Shown here: positions 47,801 through 56,828 of the stretch, piece after piece
How positions within the stretch are numbered: the stretch's first letter is position 1
Layout: each line of letters begins with the position of its first letter
Origin: Triangularia verruculosa
Taxonomy: Eukaryota > Ascomycota > Sordariomycetes > Sordariales > Podosporaceae
DNA: 64,000 bases
NCBI GenBank assembly: GCA_033296885.1
Contig: MU864020.1
Location: 17,377 to 81,376 of the forward strand
Direction: 5' to 3'
Position numbers and translations under genes: made by a program
Notes under the pieces: model-generated
Told to the model about the DNA's origin: nothing
The model's input: the letters and a program-made list of their open reading frames with translations, nothing else
Database searches by the model: none

Positions 47801-50800
47801 TTTATTTATATTTCTCTTAACGAAATTAAATACTTTAGGTAAATCGTTTTCTATATATAAAACTCGCTTTTATTTTTATTAACCAATAGTCTTATTCTAT
47901 ATAATATATTTAAGATCTTTTTAACGTACTATTTATATTTTTCTAAAGTATATAAGTAGATAAAAACGTCGTTAAAGTAGTAAATTATTATTTTATTAAG
48001 ATATTAGCGAATTATATAATTAACGAGGGTTTAGAAAGTCGCCGGTATATTTGTAAGCTTAAACGGTATAATAAAGTACTCGAAATACCCGTAAAGCGTA
48101 CGAAAAACTATCTTTTATTTATCTTTCTCTTTAATTTGTATATATATATATTTAATTAGTATATCGAATTTAGTAAACTATTATACCCTTAATAGTTAAC
48201 TTTGTAATTACGAAATTAGCGGTAGTAAGTAATTGTTTTTTATTATCTTTTAATTTAACTATCGATAATCTATATATAGTCGCGGACTTTTATTTTTCTT
48301 CGGTACGAAAAAAATAAGATATTTAACCGGCGATATAGATATTTTAATATATCTTCTTTTAATATTTTCGTCTAAATACTTCTATAACTCTTTACTTTAC
48401 TTATTATTAGTATAGTAAACCTAAAAGAGTTTAAATTTTACTTTTTCTTTAAACTTAATCTTATAGTCCTATAATCCTCTTTTTAATAGTTTTTAAAGGT
48501 ATTTTACTATAAATACCGGATACCCTTAATATTTTACCGGTACTTCCTTTTTATTACCCTTCTTTATATTATTATAATAAATATACTTATTTTTTATTAT
48601 TACTATAATTTCTACTAATATAGCTATTTTTATTAACCTTACTTCTTCGATTTTACCGTTTTTATCGATTAAATATATTAATACTTTTTATATTTTTTAC
48701 GGTAGTACCGTAAAAGATATTTATCCTATATTTTATTTTCGCTATACTTTTAATTTCCTATCGTTAATTAGATACTCTTAATATATCTTCGGTCGTAGAT
48801 AGCTATTATCCTTCTAATCGATATTTAGATTATAGTCTTTATACTATAGTTACCCTAGAATTATATCTTTTTTTAGCCCTATATTTACGATGTCGAAAAT
48901 TAGTATCGTTATTTTCCTTAATATTATAATATTTAATAGTACTGTTTTTTTAGTTATTAACTATATAAGGAAGGGTTCTTTTAAATTATTTTTTTCCTCC
49001 TTTTTTCTCTATAAATTCGGATTTATTACATAAATTTTAGTGAAATTAAGTTCGCTTTTACTTTATTACTTATAAATACCTATATTTAAGAACTCTTTTA
49101 ATATACTACTATTTATAACCTTTTATCTTTTATATCTTTCCTTTATATAATAGCGACTTTATTAATATATTATTTATAGTCTTTTAAAGGTTTATAGTTT
49201 TTATAAAAAGCCGTAGCTTTTTTCTTAATTATTATTATATTTTTAAAGCGTCTTCCTTTATTAAATTATTTAATAGTTTAAAATCGGTTAATTATTATTA
49301 TTAGGTTTCTTTTTATTTTTTATTTTTAATATTATTTTAAGTCCTTTTCCTATTATATACTTTATATTTTTTAGGGCTAGCTTCGTAGTATTTCCGGACT
49401 TTTATTCGTAAATAAAAGGCGTAATTTAAACTCTTATATTACGTTAAACTACATTCCTTTTCGTTAACGGTATTTTCTTTTTAATTTATTATTTACTTAA
49501 AGTAATACTTTATATATTTAAATATAACTTATATAATTTAAAGTTCTTTTAATTTAATTAGGTCCCTTTATCTCTATCGAAAGTTATTATTTAATTTTTT
49601 ATCCGGCGTTTCCTATTTTATAAATATTTTCGATATTAATATTAATTAATTTATCTAAATAATCCTTTTAATCGATTAATATTTATTAAAGGTTTGTAAA
49701 TAATAATATTCCGTATATTTATAAATAATATATTAAAACTATAGTATTCTCTTATATTTAAGATATTATAGATAAACCTATAATATATCTCCTTTATAAA
49801 AAATATATTACCTATATTTTAAAATGTTTTTTAATATTAATATAAATTCTATATTAGTTATTAATTATAATATTTAAAATTTATTTTAAATTTCTCTATT
49901 TTTATAAAATCGTATAAAATTTTCGCTAAACTTTTTTTCTAAAATAATTCAACGTTTATTACTTTACTATAATTATATAAATAGTTAATTATTAATTATA
50001 ATTTACGCTACTTTATTTTCGAAATTATAGTAATATTATTTAATTACTTCTTATTAGTCCCGAAGTTTTTTTATTTTCTCTTCGAATCTTTAAATTCGTT
50101 CCTTTATTTACTTTAAGGTCCTTTCCGTATATAAATTCGAAGTACCGATTATATTTACAGTAAAAACCTACCTTAATTACTATAAAGTTTCCTTAAAAGG
50201 TCCTAAAGTTATATTTTCCTTTAATTTTATAGTTTTTCCGACCGGTAGTTCTTATCCTATAACGCGGTCTTCTCCTTTAAAATCGATTATTAATTCTCCT
50301 TCTTAAACTTTATATTTATAATCGTTATCGGTATAATCGTCCGTTAAATCCCGAAAATACTCGTTAAAATACTCTATACCGAAGATTTCTATTACCCATA
50401 CTATCTTAATAATTACCGTTATTTTTCTTTCCTTCTAATTAAGCTACTTAAGCGCCCGATAATCTCTCTTAAAATATCTTATCTTTCTGCAGTTAAAGTA
50501 CTTAATATTATTCTTCCCCTTAAACTACTTTTAAATTACGTCTACCTCTATAGGTCCTACGTAAGTAGTCCCTAAAACGTAAGTCCCGTAAAGCCATCTC
50601 TTTTTCTTATCGTTAAAACGGTAGGATCTTTACACGCGTATACCCTTACACTCCTTACGGCATTAGTATTATCGGTCGTTAACGCGGACCACCATCGCGA
50701 TATATTCGTCGATAATCTTTAATCATTCTTATCGGTATAGCTTATCCTTAACTTTTTCCTTAAATTCGTTATAGAATAATTATATTAAACCTTCGTCGTT

Positions 50801-51404
50801 AATCTCGCTACAGAGTATATTCGTCTTAAATACCGTAGCGTAATTAGTAGTAAACCTAGTTTACTTAAGGTTAGCTAATCGTTCCTAGGTACGCCTACCT
50901 TTATCGTACTCTCCGAACACCTCTTTAATCTTTTCCTCGAAACCCTTATATATCTTAAAATACTTCTTAGTAATATCCTCCCTTTCGTCGTATTTATTAT
51001 TAAAATAGTCTTTTAAAATTAGCTCGAATTAAGTAAGTACCTTATCCTTAAGCCTAAACGTAATATATATTACCTTAGATTTTTTATCCGGGAAACGGGA
51101 AGGGTAGTACCGAAAGTATACCTTAAGTTAAATTAAAAATCCTCCCAGTTTTCCTTTAACTCCTCCGTAACGGTCGGGAGTTTCGAGCTTAGTGCGATCT
51201 TCTTCTTTACGTAAAGTGCCGATTTCCCGGTAAAGTGCGGTATTCTTTTACGTAAGGGCGTTATACGAAAGGCGTAATTTATCTTCGAACTCCTAAATAC
51301 GGGTAAGGAGTTAGTCGATGGTAAGTTAGGTATTAGTATTTCCGGCTATAGCGTTTAATTACTTTTAACTTATCCGATAATAGAGTTAAAGCAAGTATAT
51401 AACG
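44846..51404 (-). pseudogene. Decayed gag-pol of the gypsy element
   Basis: Read on the minus strand with stops. A Gag zinc knuckle lies near 50,505-50,460, where the Cys and His codons have become Tyr (pattern YFNCRK...RYFKRDY). A reverse-transcriptase segment runs near 48,110-47,950, with YGYFEYFIIPFKL, then the catalytic loop degraded to YFNDVFIY at 47,982-47,956. Integrase core remnants lie near 46,610-46,565 (VIDRLTK). Protease and RNase H must lie between but I did not pin them down. Stop codons and Tyr substitutions are those expected from C-to-T and G-to-A change. Confidence 0.8.
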
Positions 51405-51809
51405 TATAACGAACCCCTATATAGAACTTCTAAAAGGGATACTCAGTTAAAAACTATTTTTAATAATTAGTTCGGTATAGCTAAACAGTATACAACAAAA
51501 TATCTCAATATAAATATAAAACACCGTAAATATAAGCTATAATTGTATATTACGGAACTATCTATAAACTATCTAGTTCCTCCGTATATATAGACCTATT
51601 ATCCTTACGGACCGTTAGACTGTTTATAGTACGTCGGTCTATCGGTCCTCTTATAAGTGGTTGTCCTGGACCGTAGGACCGACCTCCGCGTATCGGTCCA
51701 TCGGTCTCCTTCTGATTGGCTGTCTATAAAGTCCCCCTAGCACCGTAAGGTTCTCCTCCCATTGGTCCGTCCACTAACCCTGCGCCTACCCGTATTCAAG
51801 GTCGTAACA
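51405..51809 (-). repeat. LTR of the gypsy element (5' LTR relative to its transcription)
   Basis: 405 bp. It begins TATAACGAAC (a RIP form of TGTGACGAAC) and ends GGTCGTAACA, followed directly by the target duplicate CTTAG. On the minus strand a TATATATA box precedes the conserved R region. Confidence 0.9.
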
Positions 51810-51814
51810 CTTAG

Positions 51815-52196
51815 GTCCTTGCGAATAGAGGGGACGTAGAAGTCGAGCGGGTAAAGTAACTAGTTTTAGCTATTTTATAAGCCTATATTTAACTAATATT
51901 ATAAGCTTTATAATAATATAATAATATAATTAAAATTTACATTTATTATTATTTATTTCTGTAATATCCTCCGATATCCTTTAACATTCTTCGATATACT
52001 TTAATATTACTACTTCTTTCCAACTATATTCGATTACTTCTTTATTATTTAATTATAATATAACTCATACTTAAACTTTAGTCCTATAGTACAGTAGTAT
52101 ACGCCTAAGGACCTCTTAATTACTATTTATAATTAAGAGGTAGTAGGTTCGACTTTTATATAGGATAATAAAGTTAACTTTTTATTAACTATAGAG
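51815..52196. other. RIP-mutated stretch with tRNA-like relic and repeat Y
   Basis: AT-rich with no gene. 51,885-52,030 (repeat Y) resembles 55,345-55,475, both containing TAATATCCTCCGATA-type words. 52,082-52,165 has tRNA-like features described separately. The last five bases, TAGAG (52,192-52,196), are the target duplicate of solo LTR A. Confidence 0.5.
52082..52165 (+). pseudogene. tRNA-like relic
   Basis: The outer seven bases TCCTATA and TATAGGA pair perfectly, like an acceptor stem. An A-box-like stretch (ATAGTACAGTAGTATAC) follows the first, and a B-box-like GTAGGTTCGACTT precedes the second. Between them is a hairpin with 11-bp arms (CCTCTTAATTA / TAATTAAGAGG, 52,112-52,140) and a seven-base loop. 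The hairpin is longer than a normal anticodon arm and the D and T stems are weak. It may be a tRNA or tRNA-derived gene decayed by RIP; no functional tRNA is claimed. Confidence 0.35.
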
Positions 52197-52587
52197 TGTC
52201 ACAATCGTAGATGAAGGACCAACGCACGGAGCGCGGGGCGCTCCCAGCCAATCATTACGGACCAATCAGGAGTGGAGCGAAAGGATCACGGTGATCCCGT
52301 TGAGCAGAGCGACAAGCTCACGGTGAGCATAGTGAGCTATGGGAAGGAAAGGTGATCCAGATCACCTTTGGGAAACGTGATCCGGGTGATCCACGGATCT
52401 ATATATACGGAGGAACTAGATAGCTTATAGATAGTTCCGCAGTATGCAATCACAGCTTGTATTCACGGGATCTTGTGTTTACATTGAGACATCTTGTTGT
52501 GCACTGTTTAGCTGCACCGAACCAATTGTCAGAAGTTACCTTCAACCGAGTATCCCTTTCAGAGGTTCTGTACAGGGGTTCGTCACA
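52197..52587 (+). mobile_element. Solo LTR A, nearly unmutated
   Basis: 391 bp, TGTCACAATC...TTCGTCACA, flanked by a 5-bp duplicate TAGAG (52,192-52,196 and 52,588-52,592). Composition is balanced, in contrast to the surrounding DNA. A TATA box (about 52,400-52,407) is followed by the R-U5 part shared with the gypsy element. Upstream U3 contains GATC-rich dyads, such as GGTGATCCAGATCACC at 52,351-52,366. It differs from copy B at seven sites, all A/G. Confidence 0.93.
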
Positions 52588-52690
52588 TAGAGGGGTAATA
52601 GGTAGTAAAGTAGTAGCCTATTTATATTATAATCCTCTATAAATTAATTAAATAGCTTTAACCTACCGGATATTAACCGTCCGGGGGTAG
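52588..52690. other. RIP-mutated spacer between the two solo LTRs
   Basis: 103 bp of AT-rich sequence. It starts with target duplicate TAGAG of copy A and ends with GGTAG, the target duplicate of copy B. Confidence 0.6.
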
Positions 52691-53081
52691 TGTCACAATC
52701 GTAGATGAAGGACCAACGCACGGAGCGCGGGGCGCTCCCAGCCAATCATTACGGACCAATCAGGAGTGGAGCGAAAGGATCACGGTGATCCCGTTGAGCA
52801 GAGCGACAAGCTCACGGTAAACATAGTGAGCTATAGGAAGGAAAGGTGATCCAGATCACCTTTGGGAAACGTGATCCGGGTGATCCACGGATCTATATAT
52901 ACGGAGGAACTAGATAGCTTGTAGATAGTTCCGCAGTATGCAATCACAGCTTGTATTCACGGGATCTTGTGTTTACATTAAGACATCTTATTGTGCACTG
53001 TTTAGCTGCACCGAACCAATTGTCAGAAGTTGCCTTCAACCGAGTATCCCTTTCAGAGGTTCTGTACAGGGGTTCGTCACA
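52691..53081 (+). mobile_element. Solo LTR B, nearly unmutated
   Basis: 391 bp, same ends and length as copy A, flanked by a 5-bp duplicate GGTAG (52,686-52,690 and 53,082-53,086). It is therefore an independent insertion rather than a tandem duplicate. The same TATA box and U3 dyads are present (GGTGATCCAGATCACC at 52,845-52,860). Confidence 0.93.
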
Positions 53082-53291
53082 GGTAGTTATAGCTACTTTA
53101 AGCTATACCTCTTTTAGGGAGATCTACTTTTCAAGATTTTATAGGATATTAAAGCCTAAATATCCTATAGGATAAGCCCTATACCCTTACGGCTTATATA
53201 GTTACCCTCGCTAGTTATATAAGAGAGTATATAGCTCTATACTTAGGTATATAGTAATATATATAAGTGCGGTAGATAATAGTCTCAAGTT
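53082..53291. other. RIP-mutated spacer
   Basis: AT-rich sequence after solo LTR B, beginning with its target duplicate GGTAG. No other feature recognised. Confidence 0.5.
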
Positions 53292-54118
53292 AATATAAAA
53301 GAAACGAAGTTTTAGAAAAAAAAATTTCTTTAATAACGCTATACCCGGCGTTAGTTTTCTTTATAATCCGGTATTATCGATTAAAGTTATATTATATAAT
53401 ATTACGTATTTATTATATACTTACTACGTATCTATTATATAAATACGGCCTTTAATTATCGAATTTAATAATATATATAATATAACGATATAACTTAAAC
53501 CTTTTAAACGCCTTTCTTATTATGTTATTTATTATCGCGCCGATAATTCCTTTATTAATTAGTAAGTTACTTTATAACGCTATAACTCCTATATTAGTAA
53601 AAATCAAAGGACCGTTTTTATTATTCTTTTACTTTTAATTTTCTCTTACTATTTTATATTTTAATTAAAACGCGTAATTTATTAAAACTTTATTAAAGTA
53701 AATTACTTTAATTAATATATATAAATAATTAATTAATTATAATTAAACGATATATTTATATTATCTTTTACTATTAAAAAAGTAAAAAGAAGTTAATATT
53801 TACCGACTTTAAGATAGTATTTTCTTTAAAATACTAATTTAATAATTATAAAGGAGATTTCGAGCTTACTAAATCGTTTAAATAAACTTTAATAAATTAA
53901 ATTAAGGTTAATTTAAAATACTTTACTACTTTAATTAGGAATATATAGATTTTAAATTAAATGCGGATAAATATATTAATAGCGATAAAATATAGAAAGT
54001 AGTTTATTATTAAAGGGATAAAGTTATCGAATAAATATAATATATATAGTATTTAACGGAAAATATTGTTAAAGATATCGATTAAAAATAGGTAGCTTAA
54101 TATAATATTAATAGCTCT
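53292..54118 (-). repeat. Unit X copy 1 (inner end truncated)
   Basis: Begins AAAAGAAACGAAG, followed by the block ACGCTATACCCGGCGTT and then the shared body. It stops after the AATATTAATAGCT block and so lacks about 100 bp of the other terminus. It is directly opposed, head to head, to copy 2. Confidence 0.75.
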
Positions 54119-54120
54119 TA

Positions 54121-55059
54121 GGTTCATTAGTTTATATAGAAAGTAATAAGTGTTGTATAAATATAATATCTTATAATTATTATAAAAATAATAGTTTCCT
54201 TATAGCTATTAATATTATATTAAGCTAATTATGCTTAATAGATATTTTTAATAATAACTGCCGCTAAATATTATATACGTTATATTTACTCGACGACTTT
54301 CTCCCTTTAACGATAAACTTCTTTTTATATAACGTTATAGTAAATATATTTACCCGTATTTAATTTAAAATCTATATACTCCTAACCGAAGCCGTAAAAT
54401 ATTTAAAATTAACCTTTATTTAACCTATCGATATTTATTTAAATAATTTATTAAATTCGGGATCTTTTTTATAATCGTTAATTTAATATTTTAGAAATAA
54501 ATAATATTTTAAAGTCGGTAAATATTAATTTCCTTTTACTTTTCGACCGGTAAAGAGCGAAATAAATATAGTACTTAATTATAATTAATTAATTAACTAT
54601 ATATATTGAATATATTAATTATATTTATCAAAAGTATTAATTAAAGTAATTTACTTTAATAAAGTTCTTAATATAAATTAAATATTTTAGGTAAAGTATA
54701 GGATAATAAAAGAGAATTAAAAATAGAAAAGTAAAAACGGTCCTTTTATCTTTATTAATACGGGAGTTATAGTACTATAGAGTAATTTACCGGTCGGCGA
54801 GGAGAGTTATCGGCGCGGTAATAAGTAAAGTAGTAAAAAAGGCGTTTAAAAGGTTTAAATTATATCGTTATATTATATATATTATTAAACTCGATAATTA
54901 AAAGTTATATATATATAATAAATATATAATAAATATGTAATATTATATAATATTACGTAATATAACTTTAATCGACGATACCGGGTTGTAAAGAAAACTA
55001 ACGCCGGGTATAGTAGTATTAAACAACTTTTTTTTTAAAACTTCGTTTCTTTTAGGACC
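54121..55059 (+). repeat. Unit X copy 2 (full length, 939 bp)
   Basis: Runs from GGTTCATTAGTTTATATAG to TTCGTTTCTTTTAGGACC, with TA just before the left end. No open frame. With copy 1 it makes a large inverted repeat spanning 53,292-55,059. Confidence 0.8.
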
Positions 55060-55345
55060 CATAATATTAATAGCTATAAAGAGATTATTACTTTTATAAT
55101 AATCGTAAAATATTATATTTATACGATATTTATTGCTTTCTATATAAACTAATAAACTTTAAATTTAATAATATATATAATATAATAATATAATTTAAAA
55201 CTTTGAAATACCTCCCTTATTATATTACTTATTATTATATTAATAGTTTCTTTTTATTTGTAAAGATGTAAATCCTTATAAATAAAAACAATATAAAAGT
55301 TATATAAATAAAGTAATTAATATTAACTACTTTATAAATTTATAT
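55060..55345 (-). repeat. Unit X copy 3 (rearranged fragments)
   Basis: 55,060-55,160 matches the AGGTTCG terminus in reverse (ends CTATATAAACTAATAAACTT). About 55,165-55,270 matches the middle part of the unit. The missing intervening part indicates deletion or nested rearrangement. Confidence 0.55.
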
Positions 55346-55475
55346 TTAATTAATAATATAAACTGTATAATATTATAATAATATAATTAGCTTTATTTTT
55401 TTAATATCCCCTATTATCCTCCGATACTTTTCGATATTCTTTACTATCCTCTTTTAGTACTACTTTTTCTTTAAT
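55345..55475 (+). repeat. Repeat Y, second copy
   Basis: Similar to 51,885-52,030, with a TAATATAATTA block followed by ATCCTCCGATA-type words. AT-rich, RIP-mutated, identity unknown. Confidence 0.45.
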
Positions 55476-55489
55476 TATATATATATCTT

Positions 55490-56231
55490 AAAAGAAACGA
55501 AGTTCCAAAAAAAAGTTCTTTAATAACGCTATATCTAGCGTTAGTTTTCTTTATAGCCCGGTATCGTCGATAAAACTTATATTACGTAATTCTATATCTT
55601 TAGTATATATATACGGCTTATAATTATCGAGTTTAATAATATACGCAATATAATAATATAATTTAAACCTTTTAAATACTTCCTTTATTATATTATTTAT
55701 TACCGTATTAATAACTTCTTTACTAACCGGTAAGTTACATTATAATTCTATCATTCTTATATTAATACAAATAAAAGAACCGTTTTTATTACTCTTTTAC
55801 TTATAATTATCTTTTACTATTTTATATTTTAATTAAAATATTTAATTTATTAAAACTTATAAAAATAAATTATTTTAATTGATACTTTTAATAGGGATAA
55901 TTAATATATTAAATATATATAATTAATTAATTATAGCGAAAAAGCGATATATATATTGCGTTCTTTATTAATTTAAAAGTAAAATAAAGTTAATATTTAT
56001 AGACTTTAAAATACTATTTATTTTTAAAAAATTAAGTTAATAATTATAAAGGAGATTTTGAATTTAACAAATTGTATAAATAAATTTCGACGAATTAAAT
56101 TAGGTTTAATTTGAAATTCTTTACGGTTTTAATTAAAAATATATTAATTTTAAATTAAATATAGGTAAATATATCCGTTATAACGATATATAGAAAAAGG
56201 TTTATTATTAAAGGGAGAAAGTTACGGGTTT
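55490..56231 (-). repeat. Unit X copy 4 (truncated)
   Basis: Begins AAAAGAAACGAAGTTCC and runs through the CGGTATCGTCG and CGGTAAGTTAC-type blocks to GGGAGAAAGTTACGGG, where it stops short of the AGGTTCG terminus. Confidence 0.7.
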
Positions 56232-56430
56232 TAAAAGAAACGAAGTTCTAAAAAAAAAGAAGAAAAAAAAAAAAAGTTCTTTTATAATGCTATACCCGGC
56301 GTTAGTTTTCTTTATAGCCCAGTATCGTCGGTTAAAACTATATTATATAATATTATATATTTATTAAATATTTATTATATACGTATAGCTTTTAATCGTT
56401 AAGTTTAATAATATATATAATATAACGATT
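56232..56430 (-). repeat. Unit X copy 5 (terminal fragment)
   Basis: About 200 bp of the GGTCCTAA-side terminus (AAAAGAAACGAAGTTC, then CCCGGCGTTAGTTTTC), abutting copy 6 in the opposite orientation. Confidence 0.65.
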
Positions 56431-56828
56431 TTTAGGTTCGTGAGTTTATATAGAAAGTAATAAGTATTATATAAATATAATATCTTATAATTATTATAAA
56501 AGTAGTAGTTTCTTTATAACTATTAATATTATACTAAGTTAATTATTTTTAATAAATATCTTTAACGATAGATTTTATTAAATACTTTATATATTATATA
56601 TATTCGACGACTTTCTTCCTTTAATAATAACCCTTTTTTTATATTTTATCGCTATTAATATACCTATCTACCTTTAATTTAAGGTCTATATATTCTTAAC
56701 TAAAAGGATAAAGTATTTTAAATTAACTTTAATTTAACTTATCGAAATTTATTTAAACGATTTATTAAATTTAAGATCTCCTTTATAATTATTAACTTAG
56801 TATTTTAAAAATAAATAGTATTTTAAAG
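56431..56828 (+). repeat. Unit X copy 6 (truncated)
   Basis: Starts AGGTTCGTGAGTTTATATAG and stops near AAGTCGGCAATTT, directly followed by the start of copy 7 in the same orientation. Confidence 0.65.

Larger units (their letters stand above)
44441..51809 (-). mobile_element. Full-length RIP-destroyed Ty3/gypsy LTR retrotransposon
   Basis: 7,369 bp bounded by two 405-bp direct LTRs and flanked by a 5-bp duplicate CTTAG (44,436-44,440 and 51,810-51,814). The coding order on the minus strand is Gag zinc knuckle, then reverse transcriptase, then integrase, which is the Ty3/gypsy order. CpA and TpG are nearly absent while CpG is retained, so the element was inactivated by RIP. No frame is open for more than a short stretch. 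Confidence 0.9.

Noticed and set aside
52457..53175. Two similar open frames (61 and 74 codons) in the solo LTRs
   Set aside because: They lie in the R-U5 part of the LTRs, are duplicated only because the LTR is, and have no protein features.
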